The notes: generated by a model not told the origin, from the sequence alone. A DNA stretch of 64,000 nucleotides from Proteus penneri (GCF_003144535.1 NZ_PHFJ01000015.1:1-64000), one strand, 5' to 3'; positions 39,036 to 49,730 are shown, counted from the stretch's first letter. Numbers and translations are program-made.

Positions 39036-41186
39036 GTGTCTAACAAAGATTGCGTTGCTAGCGTCATTCTCGCCTTACCTTTAAGTTTACTCTCTGTTCA
39101 AATTCATGCGGCAGTTAATCAAAAGATAATTGTCACCTCCGCTCCATCACAGGACCCACAATCTCCTGTTTCAGGCTTTATTGCCACAAAAACACTATCA
39201 ACAAATAAAACACCAACTGAAATTGAAAAAACACCGCAATCCATTAGCGTGATCACACGTGACCAAATGGACGCTCAAGATGTCAGTTCAGTTTCTCAAG
39301 CGCTACGTTATACACCCGGCGTTTTCACCGAATATCGAGGGAGTTCTAATCGTAATGACGAGGTTTTTATTCGTGGATACAGTTATGCACCACGTTTTCT
39401 TGACGGCCTAAGCTATGGAATGGGAGCATCATCATCAACAGGAGCACTTGACCCATGGTTATTAGAGCGCGTTGAAGTTGTTAGAGGGCCAGCATCTGTT
39501 CTTTATGGCCAAGTAAACCCAGGCGGCCTCGTTGCAATGACAAGTAAAAGACCAACTGCATCCCCTATTCGCCACATTCAAATACGAGCTGGTAATGATA
39601 AATTGGCAGAAACTGCTTTTGATTTTTCAGGTGCATTAAGTGATGACAATCGTGTTCTTTATCGTCTAAATGGTATTGCCAAAACACAGCACACTCAAAT
39701 AAAAAACTATAAAGAAGAGCGTTTTGCCCTCGCTCCTGCTATTACTTTTTTACCTAATGAACAAACACGTTTAACGTTATTAAGCTTTATTCAGCAAGAG
39801 CCTGAAGCGGGTTATCGTAACTTTTTACCCGCTTATGGTACGGTGAAAAAAACACCTGAGGGTACTATTCCTTTTGATTTCGACGTAAACAACCCTGATT
39901 ACCACCAATCGTGGCGTCAACAATATGGCGTAGGCTATGAATTTGAACATGAATTTAGTGACTCACTAAAAATTGTACAAAATGCACGATATAGCCATAT
40001 TAATCAGAAATATAAATATCTTGTATTTGGATCTTTAAAAAAAGATAACCCTTATGTCCTTGAGCGCCGAGCGCAACAAGAGCAACGAGAAACAGATACT
40101 TTAGGAATAGATACTCGCTTACAAGCCGACTTTACTACGGCAAAACTTAATCATACGGTGATTGCAGGTATTGATTATCAGTGGAGTAAAGATCAAGATA
40201 ATTTACGCAGGGCTACAGGCTCAGAGTACGATCTGGATTGGCGTGATCCTAATTATAATTATCCGATTAATATGAACTTACAGAAACCTGCAACAGATCA
40301 GTTGCAAAAACGCGATCAAATCGGATTATATTTACAAGATCAGATCCAATGGAAAAATTGGATATTACTTACCGGTTTACGCCAAGACTGGGCGCAAGTA
40401 CGAACTCATGATTTCTTAGCAGCCACATATGATCAGCAAGATGATAGTAAACTAACGGGTCGTGCTGGTATTTTATATGCTTTTGATAATGGTATTTCAC
40501 CTTATATAAGTTACAGCACCTCTTTTGAGCCTAATTTACAAACTCGCCGAGCACCAGGAAGTGCCCCTTTTGAGCCTAGCGAAGGTCGTCAATTAGAAGC
40601 AGGAATTAAATACCTCACACCTAATGAACAAACATTGGCAACACTCTCTGTTTATCAATTACAACAACGCAATGTTACCAACTATAATGCTGAAAAAGCG
40701 TATTTTGAACCCGTGGGTGAAATTAGAAGTCGTGGTGTCGAAGCACAAATTAATAGCCAACTAACTGAAAATATTTCCTTCATTAGTAGCTATGCTTATA
40801 CCGATACAGAGGTCAGAAAAACCATTATTGCAGGAACACAAGGAAAAGAGTTACCTAGAGTTCCTAAGCATATGGCATCATTCTGGGGTCAATATGATGA
40901 AATCTCTGGGCTATTTAATGGAGCTAAAGCAGGCTTTGGTGTGAGATATGTAGGTGTATCTCAAGGTGATACCAAAAATACAATCAGTGTCCCTGCGGTA
41001 ACCTTATATGATGCGATGATAGGTTATTCATTAGGTGAGTTATCACCTTCTTTAAAAGGGGCTGAAATTCAGCTTAATATGAATAACATTGCGAACAAAC
41101 ATTATGTTGCATCTTGTGCTGGTGATACCGCATGTTTTTATGGGATCGGCAGAACAATGACAGCAACAATGAATTATCGCTGGTAA
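39036..41186 (+). CDS. TonB-dependent siderophore receptor (FhuA/FoxA family)
   Basis: Outer membrane gated porin taking up a ferric siderophore, probably a hydroxamate, with energy from TonB-ExbB-ExbD. A signal peptide ending QIHA/AV is followed by a TonB box-like KIIVTSAP. A plug domain (about 45-165: TPQSISVITRDQMDAQ, ERVEVVRGPASVLYGQVNPGG) precedes a 22-strand barrel that ends in an aromatic residue (MNYRW). I start at GTG 39036 because AAGGA lies 7 bp upstream; this gives 716 residues. An in-frame GTG at 38976 and an out-of-frame ATG at 38987 (MPSAFKVKK, stopped after an A6 run) leave the N-terminus open to doubt. The exact ligand cannot be told from sequence. Confidence 0.9.
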   Translation: MSNKDCVASVILALPLSLLSVQIHAAVNQKIIVTSAPSQDPQSPVSGFIATKTLSTNKTPTEIEKTPQSISVITRDQMDAQDVSSVSQALRYTPGVFTEYRGSSNRNDEVFIRGYSYAPRFLDGLSYGMGASSSTGALDPWLLERVEVVRGPASVLYGQVNPGGLVAMTSKRPTASPIRHIQIRAGNDKLAETAFDFSGALSDDNRVLYRLNGIAKTQHTQIKNYKEERFALAPAITFLPNEQTRLTLLSFIQQEPEAGYRNFLPAYGTVKKTPEGTIPFDFDVNNPDYHQSWRQQYGVGYEFEHEFSDSLKIVQNARYSHINQKYKYLVFGSLKKDNPYVLERRAQQEQRETDTLGIDTRLQADFTTAKLNHTVIAGIDYQWSKDQDNLRRATGSEYDLDWRDPNYNYPINMNLQKPATDQLQKRDQIGLYLQDQIQWKNWILLTGLRQDWAQVRTHDFLAATYDQQDDSKLTGRAGILYAFDNGISPYISYSTSFEPNLQTRRAPGSAPFEPSEGRQLEAGIKYLTPNEQTLATLSVYQLQQRNVTNYNAEKAYFEPVGEIRSRGVEAQINSQLTENISFISSYAYTDTEVRKTIIAGTQGKELPRVPKHMASFWGQYDEISGLFNGAKAGFGVRYVGVSQGDTKNTISVPAVTLYDAMIGYSLGELSPSLKGAEIQLNMNNIANKHYVASCAGDTACFYGIGRTMTATMNYRW

Positions 41187-41235
41187 TACTATATAGATTA
41201 ACTACATAGATTAACCACATAAATTAATTGCGTTA

Positions 41236-41271
41236 CCCATAGCCTATCTATTGATCGGCTATGGTTTTTTT
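41236..41271 (+). terminator. Terminator of the siderophore receptor gene
   Basis: CCATAGCC and GGCTATGG pair around a 12-base loop, followed by TTTTTTT. It lies between the convergent receptor gene and dinB. Confidence 0.85.
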
Positions 41272-41275
41272 ATTC

Positions 41276-42331
41276 TTATAATGCTAAAAGAAGTTGTCGT
41301 TCTAGTTGTGGATCTTGCAAAGTGACATGAAATCCGATTAATCGCACACCTCGACCATTTCGGCGTTCATGCCATGCTTGGTAGGCAATATTTATTAAAT
41401 CAGCTTTTTCTAAAATAGGATGAGTATGTTCTTGTGTCGTTAATTGAAAATCATCAAATTTTAGTTTAACGCCTTGTCTTGCTATCCTTAAATCAGGTTT
41501 CACTTTTGTCAGTCGCCTTTCTAATTCACTATATAATCCATCGAGTAATGCCAAGCAATCATCCCAAGAATTAATATCTGAAGCAAAAGTACGTTCAACT
41601 CCCACTGATTTTCTAAGTCTATCAGGGGTTATTTCACGCTCATCGATACCATGACTGCGCTCCCATAAATTTTGACCAAATTTCCCCAATGCTTTTACCA
41701 AAGAAATAACATCGGTACGGCGAATATCAGCACAAGTTTCTAGCCCCATTTCTTGCAAGCGAGCAAATGTTACCTTACCTACACCTGGTATTTTATTAAG
41801 CGGTAATTTCATAATGAAATCATCAACTTGCTCAGGAGTAATAACAAATTGCCCGTTAGGCTTATTAATATCAGAAGCAATTTTCGCCAGAAATTTAATT
41901 GGTGCAATGCCTGCGGATGCAGTGAGATTTAACTCATCAAAAATTTGTTGGCGAATCTCTTGAGCTATCAATGTTGCTGAGCCGTAACAATGCTTACTGT
42001 CAGAGACATCAAGATAAGCTTCATCGAGTGAAAGAGGTTCAATAAGATGAGTATAACGAGAAAAAATTTGGCGGATCTTTGCTGATGTCTCTTTATAGAG
42101 AGCCATTCTACCAGGTAAAACTTTTAATTGGGGACATAACTTCAAGGCTGTTGCCGTTGACATAGCACTACGGACACCAAAACGACGGGCAGGATAATTC
42201 GCCGTACAGATCACTCCTCGGCTAGAAGCATTACCTCCAACCGCAATGGGGATCTCTTTTAGTGCTGGATTATCTCGCATTTCAATCGCAGCATAAAAAC
42301 AATCCATATCAACATGAATAATTTTACGCAT
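41276..42331 (-). CDS. dinB: DinB, DNA polymerase IV
   Basis: Error-prone Y-family polymerase for translesion synthesis. Catalytic carboxylates are in HVDMDCFYAAIE (start) and LSLDEAYLDVS (about 100). The little-finger domain follows, and the last residues QLLLAL resemble the beta-clamp binding motif at the E. coli end. The length of 351 equals E. coli. A LexA box 20-40 bp upstream shows SOS control. Confidence 0.97.
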   Translation of the reverse strand: MRKIIHVDMDCFYAAIEMRDNPALKEIPIAVGGNASSRGVICTANYPARRFGVRSAMSTATALKLCPQLKVLPGRMALYKETSAKIRQIFSRYTHLIEPLSLDEAYLDVSDSKHCYGSATLIAQEIRQQIFDELNLTASAGIAPIKFLAKIASDINKPNGQFVITPEQVDDFIMKLPLNKIPGVGKVTFARLQEMGLETCADIRRTDVISLVKALGKFGQNLWERSHGIDEREITPDRLRKSVGVERTFASDINSWDDCLALLDGLYSELERRLTKVKPDLRIARQGVKLKFDDFQLTTQEHTHPILEKADLINIAYQAWHERRNGRGVRLIGFHVTLQDPQLERQLLLAL

Positions 42332-42350
42332 ACAATAACCTCACCTTATT

Positions 42351-42370
42351 TACTGTTTAAATATACAGTA
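42351..42370 (-). promoter_or_regulatory. LexA (SOS) box of dinB
   Basis: TACTGTTTAAATATACAGTA fits the LexA consensus CTGT-N8-ACAG with both half-sites intact. It lies 20 bp upstream of the dinB start. Confidence 0.92.
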
Positions 42371-42564
42371 AATAAATATTAACTACAATTTTTATTCCTT
42401 CTCATCTCCCTCTATTGAGGTGTAATTCTCATAAAAATCTGAATTAGTCTGTTTATTTATAGAATTGTCACAAAGTGGTGATAAATTGTTTTTGCTCGTT
42501 GACTAATTACATTAATTTTAAATATTGTTTTGTAACTATATATAAAACAAGGAAATAATTTTTC

Positions 42565-43437
42565 ATGATCAAATTATTCATCGCTATTTCTCTCTTTTGT
42601 TATTCTGTAATTCTTATGGCATCTCCTAAAATTATCGCACATCGTGGTGGCACAGCTGATGCCCCAGAAAATACTGAAATTGCTATAAAAACAGCACTCT
42701 CTAATCAAGCTGATGCAATTTGGATCACTATTCAATTATCGAAAGATAATATTCCTGTTCTTTACCGCCCTAGCGACTTAAAAAGCTTAACAAATGGGCA
42801 AGGTAGTATTTCTGACTTTACTGCACAACAGCTTAAACAATGGGATGCGGGCTATAAATTTGGTGAAGCACAACAATTTCCTTATCGAAATAAAGGTGTC
42901 ACTATTCCGACATTGGATGAGATCTTAACTCAATTCCCCACAACACAGTTTTATCTTGATTTAAAATCACCAGATGCTGATCCCGTTATTCAAGGTGAAG
43001 CGTTAGCTACAGTTCTCAGTAAACATAATGCACTTGATAGAACCCGTGTTTATTCTACTAATACCGCCTTTCTTGAAGCACTCCCGACTAATGTAGAGCG
43101 TTTTGAAAGTCGTGATATTACTCGTGATATTTTAGCCAATATCACAATGAGCCATGTTTGCCTGCTACCTGAAAATTTAGATATTACTCGTTGGTATGGA
43201 CTTGAGCTTCACCGCAAAGTAGAGGTCGTTGAGAAGTACACACTAGGTGAAGCTCGCTCAAAATCTATTCTGAGTTGGGATAAGGATGCCATGTCTTGTT
43301 TTCGTGCTGGTGGCAATGCTCATATTGTTCTTTTCGGGATCAATACAGAGAAAGATTATACTCAAGCCACAGAATTAGGTGCTGATGCTGTTATGGTCGA
43401 CTCTCCAGCAAAAATGAAAATATTTAGAAAAGGATAA
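42565..43437 (+). CDS. Exported GDPD-fold protein with altered active site
   Basis: A signal peptide (about 1-19, IAISLFCYSVILMAS) precedes a glycerophosphodiester phosphodiesterase-like barrel. AHRGG (25-29) and PENT (34-37) are intact. However, the E-x-D metal ligands of the next motif are W53 and T55 (IWITIQLSKD), and the second catalytic His, normally in a LHD segment, is R68 (LYRPSDL). The later acidic ligand appears as LDLK. By comparison with UgpQ/GlpQ this suggests loss or change of the usual hydrolysis activity. The length of 290 is normal for the short family. It stands alone between dinB and the CsbD gene, with no transporter nearby. Confidence 0.8.
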   Translation: MIKLFIAISLFCYSVILMASPKIIAHRGGTADAPENTEIAIKTALSNQADAIWITIQLSKDNIPVLYRPSDLKSLTNGQGSISDFTAQQLKQWDAGYKFGEAQQFPYRNKGVTIPTLDEILTQFPTTQFYLDLKSPDADPVIQGEALATVLSKHNALDRTRVYSTNTAFLEALPTNVERFESRDITRDILANITMSHVCLLPENLDITRWYGLELHRKVEVVEKYTLGEARSKSILSWDKDAMSCFRAGGNAHIVLFGINTEKDYTQATELGADAVMVDSPAKMKIFRKG

Positions 43438-43529
43438 ATAACCCTATTTAGGTTTACACTTTTATCTTCACGTTATTCTCTTCTACACTTAATAATATCA
43501 TCCGATAGAAATAAGTAAGGAGGAATAAA

Positions 43530-43742
43530 ATGTTAAACAATAAAATCTCTGGTGACTGGAATTTATTCAAAGGAAAAGTAAAAGAAAAGTGGGGAAAAAT
43601 CACGCATGATGAACTTGATGTTATCGAAGGCACTAGAGAGCAATTGATTGGTAAACTTCAAGAACATTATGGCTATACCTACGAAGAAGCCAAAAAAGAA
43701 GTTTTAGAATGGGAGGGGCAAAACCCTTATCCATGGAAGTAA
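43530..43742 (+). CDS. CsbD family stress protein (YjbJ-like)
   Basis: A 70-residue hydrophilic protein with KISGDWNLFKGKVKEKWGKITHDEL, the CsbD signature, followed by IEGTREQLIGKLQEHYGYTYEEAKKEV. Family members are induced in stationary phase or by general stress; the molecular role is not known. AAGGAGG gives a strong ribosome site. It is convergent with nqrM and shares the terminator between them. Confidence 0.92.
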   Translation: MLNNKISGDWNLFKGKVKEKWGKITHDELDVIEGTREQLIGKLQEHYGYTYEEAKKEVLEWEGQNPYPWK

Positions 43743-43832
43743 ACCTTTATTAATAGGTGTTGCTTTTTATTATCCTACTTCTATTTTATTAAAAACCTTT
43801 TAGCGTTTTCGTATTTACAGAATGAGTGAAAT

Positions 43833-43872
43833 AAAAAAGAGTGATAGATATAAATCTCATCACTCTTTTTTT
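43833..43872. terminator. Bidirectional terminator between csbD-like gene and nqrM
   Basis: AAAAAAGAGTGAT and ATCACTCTTTTTTT pair around a 12-base loop, with T runs on both strands. It should end both the CsbD gene and the nqr operon. Confidence 0.88.
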
Positions 43873-43893
43873 ATCTAAATATATTTTTTATTA

Positions 43894-44121
43894 TTAAAGA
43901 ATTCGATTCTTTTTCAGTAACTCTTCTCGTGCAGACTCTTTTGCCATACGTTTTTTACGTGCATCACAAGGTTCAGGGCAATCACACTCTTTTTCTATAC
44001 CCATAGCCCCTAAACCACCGCAACTGCCTTGAAGGCTTTTACGCTTTACAATATATCCTAACGCCATTCCAAAGAAGGCAATCAAGAATAAGATGAAGGC
44101 AAAAAGAAATATTTTTAACAT
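43894..44121 (-). CDS. nqrM: NqrM, Na+-NQR maturation factor
   Basis: Small membrane protein (formerly DUF539) needed to place iron in the NqrD/NqrE site of the Na+-NQR complex. The 75 residues have one N-terminal membrane helix (about 3-25) and then the four conserved Cys in GSCGG and ECDCPEPCDARKKRM. It is the last gene of the nqr operon, 19 bp after apbE. Confidence 0.95.
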   Translation of the reverse strand: MLKIFLFAFILFLIAFFGMALGYIVKRKSLQGSCGGLGAMGIEKECDCPEPCDARKKRMAKESAREELLKKNRIL

Positions 44122-44140
44122 AACCTTCTCTCCTTAAATT

Positions 44141-45163
44141 CTATTTTTTTAAGAATGGGGCGAATGCTTTACTATAACGCTCTTCAAACCCATTTTCAGT
44201 TTTCACTATCATAAAGACAGGAATATTTAGTTTATTTGCTACTTCTAACCCTTTTTCAGGTCCTAACACATTCAATCCTGTCGAAAGACCATCAGCACTC
44301 ATACAAGTTGGTACAATCACAGTGATAGAAACAAGATTATGTTTAATAGGATGGCCTGTGGTTGGGTCAATAGTATGGGAATAACGGATACCGTTTTCTT
44401 CAAAATAGTTACGGTAATCACCAGAGGTTGCAATTGAATTATCACCCGGTTCAATAATTAACTGAACACTCTGTTTTGTACCATCATTAGCTGGTTTCTC
44501 AATCGCTATACGCCAAGGCTTGTCATTACCATTTACACCTTGTGTTCTTACTTCACCACCAATATCAACCATATAGTTAGTGATATTCTGTGATATTAAA
44601 TACTCAGCAACAGCATCAACACCATATCCTTTAGCAATAGAAGAGAGATCGACATAAAGCTCAGGGATCTTTTTGATCAGTGTATTTCCTTCAACAGATA
44701 AGTAATCAATGCCAATCCACTGCTTACGCTTTGATAATTCATCTTCAGAAGGCTGGTGAGTAAATCGACCCTCTGGGCCAAATCCCCATAAATTGACTAA
44801 CGGCCCAACAGTCACATCTAAAGCACCATCAGTCATTTTATTAATACGAATGGCTTCACTCACAACTTTAGCGGTAGCAGGCGAAACGGGAAATGGGGTA
44901 TTAATTTCACGGCTTTGATTGAAACGACTCAATTCAGAATGAGGACGATATGTTGACATTTGATCGTTAACTTCTTCAAGAATACGATCAATCTCTGTTT
45001 GTAAGACGTTTTGTGGAGGGGAGTTACTGTCAGGAACATATTTAATCGAGTAATAAGTTCCCATGGTTTCGCCTTCTAATACCTGCTGCTTTTCACCACA
45101 TGCAGATAATAGAACTAATGCGGACAGCATCACTATCCAATTTATCATCTTTCTTTTTAACAT
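44141..45163 (-). CDS. apbE: ApbE, FAD:protein FMN transferase (lipoprotein)
   Basis: Attaches FMN covalently to the threonine of the S(T)GAT motifs in NqrB and NqrC, on the periplasmic side. A lipoprotein signal ending LLSAC precedes an ApbE domain starting EGETMGTYYSIKY; DGALDVTVGPLVNLWGFG, DLSSIAKGYGVD and MVDIGGEVRTQG are typical. The 340-residue product lies between nqrF and nqrM, 80 bp after nqrF, and belongs with the complex it modifies. Confidence 0.96.
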   Translation of the reverse strand: MLKRKMINWIVMLSALVLLSACGEKQQVLEGETMGTYYSIKYVPDSNSPPQNVLQTEIDRILEEVNDQMSTYRPHSELSRFNQSREINTPFPVSPATAKVVSEAIRINKMTDGALDVTVGPLVNLWGFGPEGRFTHQPSEDELSKRKQWIGIDYLSVEGNTLIKKIPELYVDLSSIAKGYGVDAVAEYLISQNITNYMVDIGGEVRTQGVNGNDKPWRIAIEKPANDGTKQSVQLIIEPGDNSIATSGDYRNYFEENGIRYSHTIDPTTGHPIKHNLVSITVIVPTCMSADGLSTGLNVLGPEKGLEVANKLNIPVFMIVKTENGFEERYSKAFAPFLKK

Positions 45164-45243
45164 AACTCTCTCTTCTGATCATGAGCGCCCACATAAGTGG
45201 GCGCTTGTCATTTCATTCATTTATGCTTGATCGGAGGTTAGGA

Positions 45244-46470
45244 TCAACCGCCAAAGTCATCCAGCATAATGTTTTCATCTTCAACGCCTAAATCTTTGAG
45301 CATTTTAATAACAGCTGCGTTCATCACTGGCGGTCCACACATATAGAATTCACAATCTTCTGGTGCTGGATGATTTTTGAGGTAATTCTCAAACAACACG
45401 TTGTGAATAAATCCAGTATATCCAGTCCAGTTATCTTCAGGTAAGGCGTCTGAAAGTGCGACATGCCATGTGAAGTTTTCGTTTTCTTTTGCAAGCATAT
45501 CGAAGTCTTCAGTGTAGAACATTTCACGCACAGAACGAGCACCATACCAGAAGCTGATTTTACGTTTAGAATGTAAGCGTTTTAACTGATCAAAAATGTG
45601 TGAGCGCATTGGTGCCATACCTGCACCACCACCAATAAAGATCATCTCTGCATCAGTTTCTTTAGCGAAGAATTCACCAAATGGCCCTGAAATTGTCACC
45701 TTATCACCCGGTTTTAACGACCAAATATACGATGACATAATTCCTGGTGGCACATCAGGATTACGTGGCGGAGGTGTTGCAATACGCACGTTTAACATGA
45801 TAATGCCATGCTCTTCTGGGTAGTTTGCCATTGAATAAGCACGTACTGTGGTTTCTTTTACTTCAGAAACATAACGGAACAAATTAAATTTATCCCAATC
45901 TTCACGATACTCTTCTGGTACATCAAAATCTTCATAACGTACCGTATGAGGAGGACATTCGATTTGAATAAATCCACCAGCACGGAAAGGTACAACCTCA
46001 CCTTCAGGGATTTTTAACACTAATTCTTTAATGAAAGTGGCTTTATTATCATTTGAGATAACTTCACATTCCCACTTTTTAACACCGAAGATTTCTTCTG
46101 GTAATTCTAATTTCAGGTTATTTTTTACGTTTACCTGACACGCTAAACGACAACCTTCTTTAGCTTCACGTTTGTTAATATGTGAAAGTTCTGTCGGTAA
46201 AATATCACCACCACCTTCCAGCACTTTAACGCGACACTGACCACAAGAGCCACCACCACCGCAAGCTGATGAAATAAAAATACCTTCATTTGATAATACG
46301 TTAAGTAATTTATCACCTGCTGGTGCATTAAAACTTTTGTCTGGGTCTCCATTGACCTCAACAGAAATATCCCCTGTATTGACCAGTTTTGATTTTGCGA
46401 ACAAAATCAACGCTGTTAATACCAATACAATCAGGGTAAACATCACGACACCTAGAATAATTATATCCAT
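45244..46470 (-). CDS. nqrF: NqrF, Na+-NQR subunit F (NADH dehydrogenase)
   Basis: Entry point for electrons: oxidises NADH with FAD and passes electrons to a 2Fe-2S centre. An N-terminal membrane helix (about 3-25) precedes a plant-type ferredoxin domain with [17 protein letters not shown] and a distant CRLACQV. The FAD/NADH ferredoxin-reductase domain has [12 protein letters not shown] and [15 protein letters not shown]. The length of 408 compares with 407-408 in Vibrio. Last structural gene of nqrABCDEF. Confidence 0.98.
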   Translation of the reverse strand: MDIIILGVVMFTLIVLVLTALILFAKSKLVNTGDISVEVNGDPDKSFNAPAGDKLLNVLSNEGIFISSACGGGGSCGQCRVKVLEGGGDILPTELSHINKREAKEGCRLACQVNVKNNLKLELPEEIFGVKKWECEVISNDNKATFIKELVLKIPEGEVVPFRAGGFIQIECPPHTVRYEDFDVPEEYREDWDKFNLFRYVSEVKETTVRAYSMANYPEEHGIIMLNVRIATPPPRNPDVPPGIMSSYIWSLKPGDKVTISGPFGEFFAKETDAEMIFIGGGAGMAPMRSHIFDQLKRLHSKRKISFWYGARSVREMFYTEDFDMLAKENENFTWHVALSDALPEDNWTGYTGFIHNVLFENYLKNHPAPEDCEFYMCGPPVMNAAVIKMLKDLGVEDENIMLDDFGG

Positions 46471-46486
46471 GAGTTCTTCTCACCCT

Positions 46487-47083
46487 TTATAGCTGAACAC
46501 CAGAGAAGGACATGAAACCTAATGCCATCAACCCTGTGGTGACAAAAGTAACGCCTAACCCTTTCATACCTGCCGGTACATCCGCGTACTTCATTTTCTC
46601 ACGGATAGAAGCCAGTAATACGATGGCTAACATCCAACCAATTCCGGAACCGAAACCATAAACAATAGACTCGCTAAAGTTATAGTCACGTTGTGCCATA
46701 AATGACACACCACCGAAGATGGCGCAGTTAACGGTAATAAGTGGCAAGAAGATCCCTAGTGCGTTATACAGCGCTGGGAAATAACGATCTAAAATCATTT
46801 CTAGGATTTGTACCAGTGCTGCAATCACACCAATGAAAGTGATAAAGTTTAAGAAACTTAAATCAACACCTTCCATTAATGCATTATCACGTAACACATA
46901 GTTGTAAACCAAGTTATTCAACGGTGCAGAAAGACCTAGAACAACGGTAACAGCGATACCTAATCCAAAAGCTGTTTTTACATTTTTAGAAACAGCGAGA
47001 AATGTACACATCCCTAAGAAGAATGCGAGCGCCATATTCTCAATAAAAACAGCACGAACAAATAGGCTTATATAATGTTCCAT
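46487..47083 (-). CDS. nqrE: NqrE, Na+-NQR subunit E
   Basis: Integral membrane subunit of 198 residues with about six helices, starting [24 protein letters not shown]. NqrD and NqrE are homologous and together hold the membrane iron centre with cysteines such as GMCTF and NCAIFGG. It is five bases after nqrD and 16 before nqrF, so the genes are tightly linked. Confidence 0.98.
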   Translation of the reverse strand: MEHYISLFVRAVFIENMALAFFLGMCTFLAVSKNVKTAFGLGIAVTVVLGLSAPLNNLVYNYVLRDNALMEGVDLSFLNFITFIGVIAALVQILEMILDRYFPALYNALGIFLPLITVNCAIFGGVSFMAQRDYNFSESIVYGFGSGIGWMLAIVLLASIREKMKYADVPAGMKGLGVTFVTTGLMALGFMSFSGVQL

Positions 47084-47088
47084 GGCGA

Positions 47089-47718
47089 TTAGTCCTCTTC
47101 AACCTGTGCAGGTTTTAATGTACGTAATCCCCAAATTAGCAAGCCAATGATAAAGAATGCACTTGGAGCTAACAGGAATAAACCATTAGGCTGATACCAG
47201 CCACCATTCTGAATAGATTCCATCACGGTAATGCCGAATAATTTACCTGAACCAAAGAGCTCACGTAAAAAACCAACAAGGATCAAGATAACGCCATAGC
47301 CTAAGCCGTTACCAATACCATCCATAAAACTTTCAATAGGAGGCGATTTCATTGCGTAAGCTTCAGCACGCCCCATTACAATACAGTTAGTAATGATAAG
47401 GCCAACGAAAACAGAGAGTTGCTTAGAAATCTCATAGGCATAAGCTTGTAAAACTTGGTCAACAACGATAACTAATGAAGCAATAATCGCCATTTGAACA
47501 ATAATACGAACACTACTTGGTATGTAATTACGGATTAGTGAGATAAAAAAGTTTGAAAATGCAGTAACTAAAGTCACCGCAATTGTCATCACTAATGCAG
47601 TTTCAAGTTTTGTTGTTACCGCCAATGCAGAACACACACCTAACACCTGTAAGGCAATCGGGTTGTTATCTAACAATGGCCCAAGTAAAACTCGTTTAAT
47701 TTCTTTTGTATCAGCCAT
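47089..47718 (-). CDS. nqrD: NqrD, Na+-NQR subunit D
   Basis: Membrane subunit homologous to NqrE and RnfA/E, with about six helices and the cysteine regions LGVCSALAV and [14 protein letters not shown] use ATG 47718 ([20 protein letters not shown]), preceded by GGAGAG, giving 209 residues; the frame is open five codons further upstream. The start overlaps the end of nqrC by 8 bp. Confidence 0.98.
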   Translation of the reverse strand: MADTKEIKRVLLGPLLDNNPIALQVLGVCSALAVTTKLETALVMTIAVTLVTAFSNFFISLIRNYIPSSVRIIVQMAIIASLVIVVDQVLQAYAYEISKQLSVFVGLIITNCIVMGRAEAYAMKSPPIESFMDGIGNGLGYGVILILVGFLRELFGSGKLFGITVMESIQNGGWYQPNGLFLLAPSAFFIIGLLIWGLRTLKPAQVEED

Positions 47719-48496
47719 TGATCTCTCCTTCACGAACTTTTTTCAGGAATGGGCCGAAACCTTTTTCACCTAACCAGAAATCGAACATATGCTGGATACC
47801 ATTTGAGGTCAATGTTGCTCCAGAAAGCCCATCAATACCATAAGGACTGTCAGATGCGCCACCACGCACAATCTTAATCGCGGGAATACCTTCTTCAGTC
47901 AGTAAACGCTTACCTTTCCATTGTGCTTTCCACTGTGGGTTATCGACTTCACCGCCTAACCCTGGTGTTTCACCATGTGAATAATAAGTAATCCCTTTCG
48001 CTGTTACTCCATCAATATCTACAGCTACGAAAGCGTACATGACAGACCATAAACCTGAACCATATACAGGTAGCACAACTTCCGTTGTTTTACCTTGAGC
48101 ATCGAGAACGAAGTAAACTTCAGCGGTATTGGCACGACGACGAATTTTAGCAATATCTTCAGCTGGCGATAACGCAATAGATGTTTCATCGCTACGTAAT
48201 TCAGCATTTAAATCAAAATTGCCTTTACTATCAGTCAGCTCACCTGTCTGAAAATTAACAATTTTTGCTTTAATTCGAGTGTCATACACTTTCAGTACAT
48301 CTGTCGCACTCATTTTCGGTACGAGCAGACCCGCAACATCAAGAATATTACGTTGTTTATCAAGAAGTTTCTGTTCTTCTTGTTTAGACTTAAGCCCAAC
48401 AGCAGCTCCTGCTACTACCACAGAACACACAAGACATAGAATAAATACAACGAGGAACGTTCTTGCGACGCTATCTTTGTTTTTCTCTTTAGCCAC
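47711..48496 (-). CDS. nqrC: NqrC, Na+-NQR subunit C (covalent FMN)
   Basis: Periplasm-facing flavoprotein of the complex. One N-terminal membrane helix (about 15-35) is followed by the FMN domain; the FMN-bearing threonine lies in [12 protein letters not shown] near the C-terminus. [11 protein letters not shown] and TPGLGGEV match Vibrio NqrC. I start at GTG 48496 ([14 protein letters not shown]), with GGAGAAAAG upstream; it overlaps the nqrB stop by 8 bp. The frame extends 19 codons further, into nqrB, without family support. The product is 261 residues. Confidence 0.96.
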   Translation of the reverse strand: MAKEKNKDSVARTFLVVFILCLVCSVVVAGAAVGLKSKQEEQKLLDKQRNILDVAGLLVPKMSATDVLKVYDTRIKAKIVNFQTGELTDSKGNFDLNAELRSDETSIALSPAEDIAKIRRRANTAEVYFVLDAQGKTTEVVLPVYGSGLWSVMYAFVAVDIDGVTAKGITYYSHGETPGLGGEVDNPQWKAQWKGKRLLTEEGIPAIKIVRGGASDSPYGIDGLSGATLTSNGIQHMFDFWLGEKGFGPFLKKVREGEING

Positions 48497-49727
48497 GAGC
48501 TTTTCTCCGCTTAATATTCGCCTGAACAACCACGTAATCGAACAGTGGTGCAAATAAGTTTGCGAATAAGATTGCCAGCATCATACCTTCTGGGTAAGCC
48601 GGATTGACGACACGAATAAGCACAGCCATTACGCCAATCAAAATACCGTATGCCCATTTACCTTTATCGGTAAACGATGCAGATACTGGATCTGTTGCCA
48701 TAAACATCATACCGAAAGCAAAACCACCTAATACTAAGTGCCAGTGCCAAGGCATTGAGAAGAGAGGATTGGTATCTGAACCGATAAAATTAAATAGGTA
48801 TGACATTACAATCATGCCTACCATTACCCCAGCAACAATACGCCATGAAGCAATTCGGGCAAAAAGAATGACAGCACCGCCGATTAAAATCATCAATGTT
48901 GAAACTTCACCGATCGATCCTGGAATATTTCCAAGGAAAGCATCCATCCAAGAGATAGGTTGTTGAGTGACGGTATTTAATAATGCACTTTCACCCGATA
49001 CAGACCATTGTGATAATGGTGTCGCACCTGAGAAGCCATCTGCCGCAGTCCAAACTAGATCACCTGAAATTTGAGCAGGATATGCAAAGAACAGGAATGC
49101 ACGACCTGCCAATGCTGGGTTTAAGAAGTTACGTCCTGTACCACCAAAGATTTCTTTCGCAATAACCACACCAAACGTAATACCTAATGCAGCCTGCCAA
49201 AGTGGTAATGTTGGCGGTACGATCAAGGCAAATAAGATTGATGTAACAAAGAAACCTTCGTTAATTTCATGACCACGAATAAAGGCAAAAAGAACTTCCC
49301 AAAATCCACCAACCACAAAAACAACAAGATAAATAGGTAAAAAGTAAGTTGCACCAAGTAGCATCTTACTTGCCCATCCAGCATCTGTTGTTAATGATGC
49401 GCCGAGGAATTCAGCAAGACGATAGTGCCAATCTGAAGCAATTATTTGCTGTAATTCAACACCGCTATATAACTGATTAAGTGCAGGGATCGCTTGATGA
49501 CCGACATTATACATTCCCCAAAACATTGCAGGGAAAACGGACAACCAAACTAAGATCATCATGCGTTTTAGGTCAATAGTGTCACGAACATGACCACCAT
49601 TACGCGTGACAGTACCTGGCGTATAAAATACCGTGGTAACTGCTTCATAAAGCACATACCATTTTGCTAATTTGCCACCGGGCTCAAAATGGTGCTCTAC
49701 TTTTTCAAATAAATTTTTCAAACCCAT
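48489..49727 (-). CDS. nqrB: NqrB, Na+-NQR subunit B (covalent FMN, membrane)
   Basis: Largest membrane subunit, about ten helices, which forms the sodium path and holds a covalent FMN on the threonine of GFSGATPL (about residue 236), plus riboflavin. The 412 residues start [24 protein letters not shown]. It starts 3 bp after the nqrA stop and overlaps nqrC. Confidence 0.98.
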   Translation of the reverse strand: MGLKNLFEKVEHHFEPGGKLAKWYVLYEAVTTVFYTPGTVTRNGGHVRDTIDLKRMMILVWLSVFPAMFWGMYNVGHQAIPALNQLYSGVELQQIIASDWHYRLAEFLGASLTTDAGWASKMLLGATYFLPIYLVVFVVGGFWEVLFAFIRGHEINEGFFVTSILFALIVPPTLPLWQAALGITFGVVIAKEIFGGTGRNFLNPALAGRAFLFFAYPAQISGDLVWTAADGFSGATPLSQWSVSGESALLNTVTQQPISWMDAFLGNIPGSIGEVSTLMILIGGAVILFARIASWRIVAGVMVGMIVMSYLFNFIGSDTNPLFSMPWHWHLVLGGFAFGMMFMATDPVSASFTDKGKWAYGILIGVMAVLIRVVNPAYPEGMMLAILFANLFAPLFDYVVVQANIKRRKARG

Positions 49728-49730
49728 GAG

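Noticed and set aside
48489-48553. Longer start for NqrC within nqrB
   Set aside because: The extra residues copy nqrB in another frame and match no NqrC; GTG 48496 has a good ribosome site and fits the family.
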